Shown: in pieces, positions 44,195 to 54,317 of the stretch
Layout: every line of letters starts with the position of its first letter
Position numbering within the stretch: position 1 is the first letter of the stretch
Source of the DNA: Planctomycetota bacterium
GTDB lineage: Bacteria > Planctomycetota > UBA1135 > GCA-002686595
Reading direction: 5' to 3'
Assembly: GCA_012959525.1 (NCBI GenBank)
Contig: DUDB01000061.1
Span: 876-64,875 of the forward strand
DNA length: 64,000 bases
Made by a program: the position numbers and the translations under genes
Notes under the pieces: generated by a model
Seen by the model: only the letters and a program-made list of their open reading frames with translations
Databases searched by the model: none
What the model was told of the DNA's origin: nothing

Positions 44195-45325
44195 CTAGCG
44201 ACGCGAGCCGAAGGTCAGCGAGGCCTCTCGGCGCCGATCCCCGTTTAGCAACTCCAGGAGCACGGTCTGGCCTTCCACCTTCGTGGATAGAACCGCCTGC
44301 AATTCCGCGCGGTGCGGAGTCGAGATGCCATCTACTCCTACGATCACATCGCCCACACGGACCATCCCCGCCTCCATTTTGGCCTGGCGAATACCCGTTC
44401 GCTCGGCCTCTCCCCCCGGACGCACTTCAATGACCACGATGCCGGCAGTCGGAGAGCCCTCACCCAAGCGTTCGAAGCAGCTGGCGCTGAAATCATCCGA
44501 CCCAAGAACCAGGCCCAATTCAGGCCACGGCTGAAAACCCCACTCAATGATCTGTGGGATCCACTCGGCCACCCGATCAGCGGGAATGGCGAAGCCCACG
44601 CCCGCGTTGGTTTCGGAGGAGCCGTGGATGGCCGTGATCAAGCCCACGAACCGCCCACGAGAATCCAGCAGCGCGCCACCGGAGTTGCCCGGGTTGATGG
44701 CAGCGTCCGTCTGAATCATCCCTTCGATCTCCACCCCGTCGTAGCCACGAATGCGTCGGTTGAGCCCACTGATAACCCCCGCCGTGAGGGTCCACTCCAA
44801 GCCGAAAGGTGTGCCGATGGCGTAGGCATCCTGTCCAACCAACAACTCGCTCGAGTTACCCAGTGCCGCTGGAGTGAGCTGCTCCGCAGAGGCCTCGATC
44901 GCAAGCACCGCCAAGTCGAGACTCGGTTCGAAGCCCACGAGGAGAGCCTCCCAGACTGACCCGTCCGACAAGGTCACCACGGCTCCGGCTCGCGTATCCA
45001 CAACATGCATATTGGTGACGATGTAGCCTTTGTCATTCCAGACCACACCTGAGCCCGATCCCGTCAGATTGGTTTTCTCTGTGGCGGCTTCTTCGAGGGG
45101 TGAATACTCCGTACCCGCCCAACGCACGTGAACCACGGAGGGGGAGGCGCTTTGAAATAGGTTTACCCTTGAGCCCTCGCCAGCGGATGCTCCTGCTCGA
45201 TCTTCGCCTTGGGCAGGGCCGGCACCACGCATGATGATGAACACGAGCAGCACCACGGTACTGGTCGCGAAGAAGACCAGCGCCGCCAGAGGAAGGGAGC
45301 TGGGGGGATTGGAGGTGGAACCCAT
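44195..45325 (-). CDS. HtrA/DegP-like membrane serine protease with one PDZ domain
   Basis: Taking the ATG at 45325 the protein has 376 residues with a transmembrane anchor (LPLAALVFFATSTVVLLVFI, 11-30), so the protease should face the periplasm. The S1C triad is His107 (TNMHVV), Asp137 (SLDLAVL) and Ser215 (NPGNSGGALL), and the PDZ domain covers about 285-376 (GIVVIEVRPGGEAERTGIRQ). It is a quality-control protease of the DegS/DegQ type. The earlier frame to 45457 overlaps the divergent MATE gene region and is not needed. Confidence 0.92.
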   Translation of the reverse strand: MGSTSNPPSSLPLAALVFFATSTVVLLVFIIMRGAGPAQGEDRAGASAGEGSRVNLFQSASPSVVHVRWAGTEYSPLEEAATEKTNLTGSGSGVVWNDKGYIVTNMHVVDTRAGAVVTLSDGSVWEALLVGFEPSLDLAVLAIEASAEQLTPAALGNSSELLVGQDAYAIGTPFGLEWTLTAGVISGLNRRIRGYDGVEIEGMIQTDAAINPGNSGGALLDSRGRFVGLITAIHGSSETNAGVGFAIPADRVAEWIPQIIEWGFQPWPELGLVLGSDDFSASCFERLGEGSPTAGIVVIEVRPGGEAERTGIRQAKMEAGMVRVGDVIVGVDGISTPHRAELQAVLSTKVEGQTVLLELLNGDRRREASLTFGSRR

Positions 45326-45468
45326 GGACAGGGCAGGGTACGGCCCTGACTGGAGAATCGCAGAACCGATCACGGGAATCGAACACCCAGCCCAATCATT
45401 GCTGCTTGAAGTCTGCCGTTTTTGACAGCCTGCCGGGTATCTTCCTCGGGCCCTCAAGCGCCCCCCCC

Positions 45469-46821
45469 ATGTCCCCCCGCCGCCGAGAACTCCGCACCCT
45501 TACGAGCCTGGCCGTACCGCTGGTCCTCACTCACCTGGGCTCCATGCTCATGGGTGCGGTTGATACGGCCATGGTGGGCCGTCTGAACGACGCCCCCATC
45601 CTGGCAGCTGCCGCCCTCGCCAACGTCTGGATCTCCGGAACCACCTTGGCCGCCATGGGAATCCTGTTCGGACTCGACCCGGTTGTGACCCAGGCCCACG
45701 GGGCCGGCAAAGGTGAGCAAGCGGGCCGCGCCCTGCAAGGTGGCGTGGTCATCGCCATTATCCTGGGCCTGTTCGTCTCCTTTCTCTGGACACGAACGGA
45801 GAGTGTGCTCCTGACCTTTGGACAAGACCCGGAGTTGGCGCGCATGGCAGGCCGCTACACGCGTGTGCAGGCCTTCTCCGTGGTTCCCTTTCTGGTCTTT
45901 ACCGCTCTGCGCCAGTACCTGCAGGGCCGCGGAATTCTCAAGCCCGCCCTGTGGGTGACGGTTATCGCCAACGTCTTCAACGCCCTAATGAACTGGGCCC
46001 TGATCTTTGGCCGTCTAGGGCTGCCCGCCATGGGGCTCAATGGGGCTGGAGTGGCCAGCGGATTGACCCGCGCGTTCATGTTCGCTGGCCTGGCCGTCTT
46101 GGTCTGGCGTGCGCGTTTGCACCGCGGTGCCTGGGCCCCTTGGAGCATAAAAGCCCTTCACCCGGATTCATGGGGTCCCACTCTTCGCTTCGGCGCACCT
46201 GTCTGCTTGCACCTCTCCCTTGAGATCTGGGCCTTCAGCTACTCGACACTGATGGCGGGCAAGCTCGGGGCGGTTGCCACCGCGGCCCACTCCGTGGTGA
46301 TGAACGTGGCCAGCCTCACGTTCATGATTCCGCTGGGTATCTCGGCGGCAGCAGTCACGCGCGTGGGAAACCTGATCGGGGCGCAAAGACACGATGATGC
46401 CCAGAGGGCTTCTTGGGTGGCCATGGGTATGGGCGCAGGTGTCATGGCCTGTTGCGGCTTGCTGATATTCCTACTGCGCGACTCCTTGCCGGGTATCTAC
46501 ACGGGTCAACAAGAGGTCGTGCACACGTGTGCCTTGATCCTTCCCATCGCTGCCGCGTTCCAGATTTTTGACGGCACGCAGGTGGTCGGCAGCGGAATCC
46601 TGCGTGGCATGGGGCGCACCTTACCTGCGGCTGGCTTGAATCTGGTGGGATACTGGGCTCTCGCTCTACCCCTAGCCCATTGGATGGCCTTCAAGCGCGG
46701 GATGGGGTTGCCCGGCATCTGGTGGGGACTGGCCATTGCTCTGGCGCTTGTCGCCCTCGGTATGGTCGCCTGCGTGCACTTCATCGGCCCTGCAAGGAAC
46801 CGCAGTCGGGTAATCGACTAG
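45469..46821 (+). CDS. MATE family multidrug/toxin exporter
   Basis: The ATG at 45469 (MSPRRRELRTLTSLAVPLVL) gives 450 residues with about twelve transmembrane helices in two homologous halves. Family marks include the first-helix LVLTHLGSMLMGAVDTAMVG, the LFGLDPVVTQAHGAGKGEQA loop, and in the second half SVVMNVASLTFMIPLGISAA followed by VGNLIGAQRHDDA. It uses a sodium or proton gradient to export cationic compounds. The frame extends to 45406, but those extra residues precede a good start. It is divergent from the HtrA-like gene. Confidence 0.94.
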   Translation: MSPRRRELRTLTSLAVPLVLTHLGSMLMGAVDTAMVGRLNDAPILAAAALANVWISGTTLAAMGILFGLDPVVTQAHGAGKGEQAGRALQGGVVIAIILGLFVSFLWTRTESVLLTFGQDPELARMAGRYTRVQAFSVVPFLVFTALRQYLQGRGILKPALWVTVIANVFNALMNWALIFGRLGLPAMGLNGAGVASGLTRAFMFAGLAVLVWRARLHRGAWAPWSIKALHPDSWGPTLRFGAPVCLHLSLEIWAFSYSTLMAGKLGAVATAAHSVVMNVASLTFMIPLGISAAAVTRVGNLIGAQRHDDAQRASWVAMGMGAGVMACCGLLIFLLRDSLPGIYTGQQEVVHTCALILPIAAAFQIFDGTQVVGSGILRGMGRTLPAAGLNLVGYWALALPLAHWMAFKRGMGLPGIWWGLAIALALVALGMVACVHFIGPARNRSRVID

Positions 46822-46822
46822 C

Positions 46823-47230
46823 TCAGCGCCGGCGCATGAAGCAGAGGTCACCGAGATCCGAGGTGAAGCCCCACTGCTCATAGAAGGGCACAAGCTCCTC
46901 GCTGCAATACAGTTGGAACTGACGGACGCCGCGCAATTCAGGATGACCCAGGGCGGCGTCCATCAGGCGCCGGCCAAGGCCTGCGCCGCGCCAGTCGGGA
47001 GCGACGATGGCGTCCATCAGGAACGCGGTGAAGGCCCCGTCCGAGAGCACTCGTGCGTAGCCCGCCAGGATTCCTTCATCGTCCACAAGAGCCAGGTTCA
47101 GAGTGTTTCCGCGCAGCATCTTCTGCACGTCGCCCAATGAACATCCCTTTGACCACTCCTCCGCCTGATACAAGCGCCACAGTGAATCCTCAAGGGCGGG
47201 CGTCAGCTCTTCAAGTAGGGTGAATCTCAC
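46823..47230 (-). CDS. GNAT family N-acetyltransferase
   Basis: The 135-residue protein has the GNAT acetyl-CoA loop APDWRGAGLGRRLMDAALGH (residues about 76-95; R-G-A-G-L-G) and the C-terminal block CSEELVPFYEQWGFTSD. Substrate is unknown. It lies one base from the stop of the MATE gene on the other strand, so the two are convergent. Confidence 0.92.
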   Translation of the reverse strand: MRFTLLEELTPALEDSLWRLYQAEEWSKGCSLGDVQKMLRGNTLNLALVDDEGILAGYARVLSDGAFTAFLMDAIVAPDWRGAGLGRRLMDAALGHPELRGVRQFQLYCSEELVPFYEQWGFTSDLGDLCFMRRR

Positions 47231-47287
47231 AGTTGGTGCGGCAGGGGGGAGGGAAGGCTCGGATGGTCTGTCCTGACCCGATCATCG

Positions 47288-48691
47288 TCAATCACAGAAG
47301 CGCACTTCAAGGGCGTCCGAGAAGTTGGATCCGGCACCGCCGGTCAGGGGTGCCCGATACCAAAACTGGAAGTCGAGGGTGGTGCCAGGGCTGAGCAGCG
47401 TCCCACCGGGCAGAGCAGTGAGATCGAGGGGGAGCTGTGCAGCACCAAGGCCATCTAGACCCAATGCGGGCAATCTGGCCAGGTTGCCGCCCACGCATCG
47501 CATGCCATCCGCAACCGGCAGGAGTGTGCGCTTGTCCCCCAAGAAGAACAGGCCGAACTGCCCGGGGATGGCACCGGTCACCTTCAAAACCAGATCGTTC
47601 GAGCTGATACGGGTGGTGCCGCTCCAGCCCATGAGTGCACCGGCACCAGCGGCATTGGGTGTCGTCACACAGTAGGGCGACGCCTCGCAACCACAGGGCC
47701 CGTCCGCTCCGACGAGATCGAAAGCCACCAGTGCGTTGGTCGTGATGGGGTCCCCGTCATCGGTCACCCCCGTGACGCTGCGACCACCCTGGGTGAGATC
47801 TGGTCCCAAGGCCAGCCCTTCCAGATTGGTAGCCGCACCGGCCCAGAGGAGATTCTTCGACACGGGCGTGAATGCTGCGCCGGCCAAGGAACCCAAGGCA
47901 CTGACGTCGCTAGCCCCGGTCGTGTCCACTTCATAGATGCGAGTCAGAAACGGAGGAAAAGCAAGTGCTAGCGAGCGCTCCATGGCCAGCATGCGACCAT
48001 CTGGCAGGGCCACCAGATCCACCAATCCGCTTTGGCCGCTGCCGCCTGGAACGTACGGACCGTGCATGGGCTCAACCCAATAGGCGTACTGCTCAGCGGC
48101 CACCGGGCTGGGCCCGGTTAGATCGAATCGCAATAGGCGCACGACACTCCCCGAGGTCGGCGTTGCCAGCGTTCCATCCACGCTGAGGGCCTCTTCATTG
48201 GCCGTCCATAGACTGAGCTGATCACAAGCGACGCTCAAGGACTCAAACCCTCGGTTGCTCCGCGCAGCGGCGAATACGGCGGGAACGTTCAAGCTCTCCT
48301 GCCAAGCCCCATCCAACCCATGCCGGTGCAGACCGGGGCCATTCTCTTCGCTGAGATACAAGGAAGACAGACCCGGCACGTGAGCGATACCCTCGTGATC
48401 TCGGGCTTGATCCATCTGCAAGCCTGTCAGATAGCCAACCTGAGCCACGCTCCCATCCGCATTCAACTGAACGTCCAAGGGAACGACGCGATCCGAGTTG
48501 TCCATGACCGCGTGGTAGCCCAGATCCCACCGATAGGCGAGACCACTCAAACCACCGACGGTGAAAGTCTGGCCGTTTGCATCCTGCGCACTGGCCGGCA
48601 AAGCAACGGCGCCCTCGTATTGCAGGGAGAGGCTCTGGCCCAAGGCGCTTTGCAAGAGCAGGAATACCAGAGGGAGAATTGAAGAGCGCAT
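47288..48691 (-). CDS. Exported phytase-like (esterase-like) protein with shared C-terminal domain
   Basis: The ATG at 48691 gives 467 residues with signal peptide MRSSILPLVFLLLQSALGQS; a longer frame to 48760 is unlikely. The N-terminal about 320 residues carry the 'esterase-like activity of phytase' propeller pattern: VGGLSGLAYRWDLGYHAVMD, ARDHEGIAHVPGLSSLYLSE, GFESLSVACDQLSLWTANEE, VDLVALPDGRMLAMERSLAL and NLEGLALGPDL. The last 128 residues (from YCVTTPNAAGAG) are the shared domain, ending GGAGSNFSDALEVRFCD. Substrate is unproven; phosphate-ester hydrolysis or simple binding are both possible. Confidence 0.83.
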   Translation of the reverse strand: MRSSILPLVFLLLQSALGQSLSLQYEGAVALPASAQDANGQTFTVGGLSGLAYRWDLGYHAVMDNSDRVVPLDVQLNADGSVAQVGYLTGLQMDQARDHEGIAHVPGLSSLYLSEENGPGLHRHGLDGAWQESLNVPAVFAAARSNRGFESLSVACDQLSLWTANEEALSVDGTLATPTSGSVVRLLRFDLTGPSPVAAEQYAYWVEPMHGPYVPGGSGQSGLVDLVALPDGRMLAMERSLALAFPPFLTRIYEVDTTGASDVSALGSLAGAAFTPVSKNLLWAGAATNLEGLALGPDLTQGGRSVTGVTDDGDPITTNALVAFDLVGADGPCGCEASPYCVTTPNAAGAGALMGWSGTTRISSNDLVLKVTGAIPGQFGLFFLGDKRTLLPVADGMRCVGGNLARLPALGLDGLGAAQLPLDLTALPGGTLLSPGTTLDFQFWYRAPLTGGAGSNFSDALEVRFCD

Positions 48692-48882
48692 CAGGAACCC
48701 AACTTGGCCAGCCCAACACACCTCGGGTAAGGGGCTATGCCAGTTGGATTCTACACACACAGTTCAATCCCGGTGCGGCCCGCAGCCTGGGGGCGGGTGC
48801 AATCAGGATGAGCGTCCAGCAATGAGGTGCCGATGCAGAGAGCGGCTCCAGAGTCGCTCTACACGTCCTCCAAGGTGGGTAA

Positions 48883-51800
48883 TCAGCGCCGTGCGCGGAT
48901 CGGGAACGGCGGGCGCTTGGGGCGCACGATCGGGTTGGCCTCAAGCTGTCGCAGGGCCACCTCGATGGCTTTCTCAAGCTGGGGATCACGGCCGGCGGCC
49001 ATGTCCGCTGGCCACTGCTCCACCTCGATGTCCGGGGGAACGCCCACGTTCTCGACTACGAAACCGTCTTCGGTCCAGATGCCGATGTTGGGCGCCGTGA
49101 CGCTTCCTCCATCCATCAAGGTCGGGAACCCGAGGACGCCCACGAGGCCACCCCAAGTGCGTCGGCCCACAATCTGGCCAATTCCCTGTTGACGGAACAT
49201 CCAGGGCAAGAGGTCACCGCCGGACCCTGCCGTCTCGTCGATGATCATGACCTTGGGGCCGAGGATGGCCGCCTGGGGAGTTCGCAGATCTGCTCCGTAG
49301 CGCATGGCCCACCAACTGACCATGGGTCGACGCAGCAGATCGATGTAGTAGTCCGCAACGGATCCGCCGCCATTGTAGCGCTCATCGATGATGATCGCGT
49401 CCCGGTCGGCTTGGGGGAAGAAGTAGCGCTTGAAGTACACGTGACCCAGGCCCGCCGTATTGGGAACGTAGGTGTAGGCCACGCGGCCATCCGTGGCCTC
49501 GGTGACTCGAGCAATGTTGCCCTCCACCCAGTCGCGGTTGCGCATGGATGATTCGTTTGAAGTGGGAACCACTTCAAACGTGCGGGAATCGGTGCCGTCT
49601 GCGTTGGGTCCGACGGTCAACTCGACAATACGCCCGGAAGTGTTCTCGAAGCGCGAGTAGAGGTTCTCCGGCGGCGCGATTTCGTGGCCGTTGACGGCCA
49701 GGAGATACTCGCCGGCCACCACATTGACGCCCGGCTGGCTGAGAGGCGCACGCAGCTCAGGGTTCCAATTGAGCCCCCCGAAGACCTTTGCGAAGCGGTA
49801 GTGGCCGTCGGCGATTTCATAGTCTGCACCCAAGAGACCACCTGGAATGCGATCGGCCTTCACCAGGGTTTCGCCTCCGCCGACGCCGTGATGGCCCACA
49901 GCCAACTCCGAACACATCCACTGAATTAAGCGGTTGAGATCGGCACGCACGGCCAGGTCGGGTAGGAACTGCGCATATTTCTCGCGCATGGCGGGCCAAT
50001 CGGCACCGTGCATGTTGGGGTCGTAGAAATAGTCCCGGTTGATACGCCAGGCCTCGTCGAAGATCTGTGCCCACTCGGCGCGTGGATCGATCTTGATACG
50101 TGCTCGGTCCAGGTCGAGACGCCCCTCGGAGCGCTTCACCGGGCCACCAGCGGTGGCAATGTTGAACGCCCCACCGGCTGCGACCAGCAGGTGGCTGGCC
50201 GAGGCGGAGACAGTGAAACCGCCCGCGCCTTCAAGCAGGACCGTCTCCTTGCGGCTCTCCAGATCGAAAAGCGCCAGAGAGCTCGAACCGCCCTGCAATC
50301 CAAAGCCCGGCTGAGAGCGGATGTAGTACAGCTCGCCGTCCTTGCCAGCCTTCAAGTTTGAGTAGTCGCCGACGCCCAGAGGCAAGGAGACAATTCGCTG
50401 ATCAAGACCGGCGATATCAACTGCAGCGATGGCTTCCTCTTCCGAGGGCTCGTTCTCGGACGCCTCATCGGCTGGGTCGTCATCGCTGGCTTCCTCACTC
50501 TCGCCATCACTTTCGTCATCCTCAACCTGCACTTCATCGCTCTTGCGCGAGAGGGGGCTGTCAGCACTCCCATCCAGCACGGCCAGGTAGAGGGCATTGC
50601 TGGCATCCGCATCCGCGTTTGACATCGCGAACCAAGTCCTGCTCGGCCCAGCGTTTGTGGAGGCCGCGAACCACAAATACTTGCCGCTGGCATCGAACAC
50701 GGGCTCCGACACATCGCTCAGACCATCGGTGATTACATGAGCCACGCCAGCCTCGCGGTCGAACAGGTGCACTTGCCTGAAGTTCATGGCGGTGTTCAGC
50801 GTGTACGCCAACCAGCGCGAATCCGGGGACCAATCATGGTGCATCGTGCGCACCGGGGTATAGGTAGGTTCCCGGCCCACCTCCGTCACCTCGCCGCTCT
50901 CAATCTCCAGGATGAAGAGCCCCAGGGAGTTGTCCCAATAGCTGATGTGATTCGAGTCCGGCGACCAGGCGAGCTCCTCGTAGAAGCCAGCTCCGCCCAA
51001 CTCGAAGACGCGCACATCCCCACGGCCAGCCTGGGGTGCGATGTGCATCTGGTTTTCGCCGCTCGCGTCCGAAATGTAGGCAATCCAGCGACCGTCCGGG
51101 GACCAGATGGGATGACGCTCGTGGATGTCCGGCGTGTTGGTGATGTTTCGGGGATCGCCTTCCTTGGCGGGAATCGTCACGATCTCCCCGCGCAGGCCAA
51201 ACACGGCCCGCTCGCCAGAAGGAGAGATATCGCCGCTACGCACGTGTTCGCCACCATTGACCCAGCGCGGACGGGTCTCGACCAGATCCGCCTGCACCTC
51301 GATCGGCAGCCGCTCTGAGCCCTGGCCCGACGTGTAGGAATGCAGGTAGCCCGCTTGCTCATAGACCACGTGGTCTGCGCCGGCTGAGGCCGAGAGGATG
51401 GGAAAGTCCTCGTACGCGGTAAGCCGCTGGGGTTCCGCTCCTAGGCTCCACTTGTACAGGTTGAACTCTCCGTCCCGATCCGAAAGGAAGTGCAGATTCC
51501 CTTCCACCCACATGGGGTCTGTGTCGTTGCAGCGACCCTCGGGCTGGGGGACCTGCTCTACGGAGAGATCGGAGAGCGTCAGAATCCAGATCCGGCTGGT
51601 GGTCCCCCCGCGATAGTTCTTCCACTGGGTAAATGGGGCGCGCAAGGGCACATAGGCAATGCGCGTTCCATCCGGGGAGTAGCTCGCTCGGAAAGCAGTG
51701 GGTATAGGCAACGGAGTCGGGTGGCCCCCCACAGCTGGCACAGTGAACAGGCGCCGGAATCGATTGGTGTGCACGTCCCGGGATGACGTGAAGAGGACGG

Positions 51801-52212
51801 CCGACCCGTCGGGATCCCAGCCTTGGACGACATCTCCACCGGGGTGCCAGGTGAGTCGCCGCGGCTCGCCGCCCGTTGCGGACACGACGTAGACGTCGGC
51901 ATTTCCGTCGTACTCCGCGGTGAAGGCTATCTCGCTCCCATCCGGCGAGAACCGCGGACGGCCTTCCTCTCCCGAGTGACTGGTCAAGCGGCGTAGATCA
52001 CTGCCGTCGTGCCGCGCGGACCACAGATCGCCAGCGTAGTCGAAGGCCACCCGCTCAGCGCTGATTGCAGGCCCAGCTAGCATCCGAGTGGCGTCGACCG
52101 TTGAGGGCGGAGCCTCGCTGACAGTGGCCGGCTGTGGCCCTTTGCCCTTGGGGGATGATGCGCAGGCTATCGTCGTGAATGCAATGGCTAGAACGGGGAG
52201 GGCGTGAACCAT
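48883..52212 (-). CDS. Tricorn-like protease (S41 family) lipoprotein
   Basis: The 1109-residue protein starts with a lipoprotein signal (MVHALPVLAIAFTTIACASS). A WD40-like/tricorn double propeller (about 45-640) shows repeated RFSPDGSEIAFTAEYDGNAD-type blades, then an acidic linker (about 555-600, almost only Asp/Glu/Ser/Ala). A C1 helical region, a PDZ domain and the C2 serine protease part follow, with Ser997 in IDETAGSGGDLLPW and His774/775 in AVGHHGVGGG. Tricorn-like proteases degrade peptides. This one should sit in the periplasm anchored to a membrane. It is single-copy here and not next to other proteolysis genes. Confidence 0.92.
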   Translation of the reverse strand: MVHALPVLAIAFTTIACASSPKGKGPQPATVSEAPPSTVDATRMLAGPAISAERVAFDYAGDLWSARHDGSDLRRLTSHSGEEGRPRFSPDGSEIAFTAEYDGNADVYVVSATGGEPRRLTWHPGGDVVQGWDPDGSAVLFTSSRDVHTNRFRRLFTVPAVGGHPTPLPIPTAFRASYSPDGTRIAYVPLRAPFTQWKNYRGGTTSRIWILTLSDLSVEQVPQPEGRCNDTDPMWVEGNLHFLSDRDGEFNLYKWSLGAEPQRLTAYEDFPILSASAGADHVVYEQAGYLHSYTSGQGSERLPIEVQADLVETRPRWVNGGEHVRSGDISPSGERAVFGLRGEIVTIPAKEGDPRNITNTPDIHERHPIWSPDGRWIAYISDASGENQMHIAPQAGRGDVRVFELGGAGFYEELAWSPDSNHISYWDNSLGLFILEIESGEVTEVGREPTYTPVRTMHHDWSPDSRWLAYTLNTAMNFRQVHLFDREAGVAHVITDGLSDVSEPVFDASGKYLWFAASTNAGPSRTWFAMSNADADASNALYLAVLDGSADSPLSRKSDEVQVEDDESDGESEEASDDDPADEASENEPSEEEAIAAVDIAGLDQRIVSLPLGVGDYSNLKAGKDGELYYIRSQPGFGLQGGSSSLALFDLESRKETVLLEGAGGFTVSASASHLLVAAGGAFNIATAGGPVKRSEGRLDLDRARIKIDPRAEWAQIFDEAWRINRDYFYDPNMHGADWPAMREKYAQFLPDLAVRADLNRLIQWMCSELAVGHHGVGGGETLVKADRIPGGLLGADYEIADGHYRFAKVFGGLNWNPELRAPLSQPGVNVVAGEYLLAVNGHEIAPPENLYSRFENTSGRIVELTVGPNADGTDSRTFEVVPTSNESSMRNRDWVEGNIARVTEATDGRVAYTYVPNTAGLGHVYFKRYFFPQADRDAIIIDERYNGGGSVADYYIDLLRRPMVSWWAMRYGADLRTPQAAILGPKVMIIDETAGSGGDLLPWMFRQQGIGQIVGRRTWGGLVGVLGFPTLMDGGSVTAPNIGIWTEDGFVVENVGVPPDIEVEQWPADMAAGRDPQLEKAIEVALRQLEANPIVRPKRPPFPIRARR

Positions 52213-52389
52213 GAGAACTCGGGCAGAGGTTGAAAGAAGGCGCCTGTGATACGGGCAGGATCATCACGGAACGAGGCCGTTTGGCAAAGAGCCCCGCACC
52301 TTCTCAAGTCGCTTTCACACAAATCAGACGGGCGGGGCGCCCCCCGCGAATGCCACGTAACAGGGATCGAACGGATCGACAAAAGACAA

Positions 52390-52423
52390 GCGGCCGGCGA
52401 TCAAACGGGTGATCGCCGGCCGC
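52390..52423 (-). terminator. Strong hairpin terminator after the subtilase gene
   Basis: GCGGCCGGCGATC (52390-52402) and GATCGCCGGCCGC (52411-52423) are perfect 13-base inverted arms with an eight-base loop. They lie 40 bases past the stop of the minus-strand subtilase gene. Read on that strand, a T-rich stretch (TTGTCTTTTG) follows the stem, as in intrinsic terminators. Confidence 0.75.
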
Positions 52424-52462
52424 AGTGGGCGCATCCAATGGCGCCAATCTTCTGAAATGGAC

Positions 52463-54148
52463 TCAGATCTTGATGCCGATGACCTTCACGTCGTCCACGT
52501 CACCGCGCTCCTTGCCCATATTGCCCACGGAGCGGAAGCGGATCTTGAAGGAGGAGTTGTTGTCTGCACCGTTGGGGAGCTCGAGGAAACGCCCGTTCCA
52601 CTTGCGGGCGGTGACCGTGTCCACGGAGTTCCAGGAACTGCCGTTGAACCACTCGATTTCCAGGCTCTCGCCCGAGTCGTAGTTCTTGGAGCGTCTGCTG
52701 ACGAGCAGAGCGATCTGGTCATAGGTGCTCGTACTCACGGCTCGCTCGATGATTCCCGTATTGCGGATGCGCGCGCCAAAGCCGCCCGTATCCGATGCTT
52801 TGCTCTTCACCTTGGCCATACCCATCGGCAAAGACCATCCGCCGGCGACGAAGTCTCCGCTCTCGAAGTCGTCGGCAAACAGGGTCTCGTAGGTGTAGAT
52901 CAGCTGCATGGTGCGGTACACGTCGATGCGGCCGTATCCGAAGGTGCTGTCTTCACCAGTGCTGCCCAAGTCATCACAGCCGTAGCGCAGGATGTACTCG
53001 GCTTGATCGGGGGTCAGGGTCGGGTCGGCGGAGAATATCAAGCCCACCAGCCCCGCGGTCAACGGGGTGGCAAAGCTGGTACCCGAAGCGGATCCGTAAC
53101 CGTTCCCCATGGTCGTCGTAAAGATGCTGCTACCCGGAGCAAACAGATCGATGTAGTTGCCATAGCTGGAGAAGCTGGAGCGGTTGTCATTGCTATCGGT
53201 AGCCCCCACCATGATGGCGCCGTCATCCCGGTTGCCCTTGTAGTTGTTGCCTGCGTTATCCGCGGCCCAGATCAACAACGCCCCTTTGGAGCGCAGGAAG
53301 TCACCGGTCGTACTCACCGATCCGGAGGTGCCTCCGCTGTAGCTCACGCTAGCCACGCGGTCTCCCGCCAGGGCGGCGGTTTGGGCGGCGTGGGTCAGAG
53401 TTGAGATGGAGCTGCTGCCACCGCTGGAGTTTGAGACTCGCATCATGCGCGGGGACAGGCGCCAGCCCGTTCCAACCACGCCTTTGCTGTTGTTGCCCTT
53501 GGCCGCCGCACAGCCGGTGGTCATCGTGCCGTGACCATTGATGTCATCGACCTGCCCACCTGCGGACTCCCACTTCTTGTCCACGGCGTTGTAGCCCTCC
53601 ATGCGGTGCTTCTGGAGATCTTCGTGGTTGAGTTCCACGCCCGTGTCGCAGATCGCCACGACCACGGAGGTTGAACCCGTCTCCAGGTCCCACCCGTTGC
53701 AGGAATTCATGCGGTTCGCGTTGTGATGCCACTGGCTTCCGAAACTCGGATCATTAGGGCATCCGATGGGAAAAACGCGCCAGTCAGGCTCCACGTACTC
53801 GAAGTTCCCCTGGGCCATCAACTCCTTGGCCACGAGGTTCTCGTTACCCAAGCCCACCTCGAAAATGTACTCATCGGTCGGCACGGCGTAGTCCACAAGA
53901 GGATAGGCCGCAAGAGCTGCATCCGCATTGCGCACCCGGCGACGCACCTCGGCGCGGGTCATTCCGTACTCACGGGCGTCCTGAACTTGCAGGGGACGCG
54001 CGATCATGCGGCCCGTGAACTCCATGTTGCCGAAAATCTCGACGAACTCCGGCTGGGCCGATTCTTGAGCCTCGGCCGGAGGGGACAGGAGTGTCGCCAC
54101 GAAGAAGGCGCAGAGGGACAGGACGGGAGCTTTCGAGTTGGAAGGCAT
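52463..54148 (-). CDS. Exported subtilisin-like serine protease (S8) with C-terminal jelly-roll region
   Basis: The 561-residue protein has a signal peptide (MPSNSKAPVLSLCAFFVATL). An inhibitor-like propeptide with FVEIFGNMEFTGRMIARPLQ and QGNFEYVEPDW is followed by the S8 catalytic domain: Asp168 (AICDTGVELNHEDL), His206 (NGHGTMTTG), oxyanion-hole Asn near 298 (WAADNAGNN) and Ser358 (GTSFATPLTAG). The last about 130 residues (LFADDFESGDFVAGGW onward) form a beta-sandwich-like region seen in exported proteases. It is probably a secreted or surface protease maturing by propeptide cleavage. It has its own terminator downstream. Confidence 0.95.
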   Translation of the reverse strand: MPSNSKAPVLSLCAFFVATLLSPPAEAQESAQPEFVEIFGNMEFTGRMIARPLQVQDAREYGMTRAEVRRRVRNADAALAAYPLVDYAVPTDEYIFEVGLGNENLVAKELMAQGNFEYVEPDWRVFPIGCPNDPSFGSQWHHNANRMNSCNGWDLETGSTSVVVAICDTGVELNHEDLQKHRMEGYNAVDKKWESAGGQVDDINGHGTMTTGCAAAKGNNSKGVVGTGWRLSPRMMRVSNSSGGSSSISTLTHAAQTAALAGDRVASVSYSGGTSGSVSTTGDFLRSKGALLIWAADNAGNNYKGNRDDGAIMVGATDSNDNRSSFSSYGNYIDLFAPGSSIFTTTMGNGYGSASGTSFATPLTAGLVGLIFSADPTLTPDQAEYILRYGCDDLGSTGEDSTFGYGRIDVYRTMQLIYTYETLFADDFESGDFVAGGWSLPMGMAKVKSKASDTGGFGARIRNTGIIERAVSTSTYDQIALLVSRRSKNYDSGESLEIEWFNGSSWNSVDTVTARKWNGRFLELPNGADNNSSFKIRFRSVGNMGKERGDVDDVKVIGIKI

Positions 54149-54317
54149 GGTGATATTCGAGTGAGAGTCGTTGAGGGGATGTGGCTGTGGGCCCGAGCGG
54201 GCTGCTGCACCAACTGCATACCCTTAGTAGGGACCCAGAGTGCAAAAGGTTCCCTATAGCTCTACATCTTAGGGCGAAAATCGCGGAATGGGCCTCCCAT
54301 GGAGGAGGTTCAAGTCC

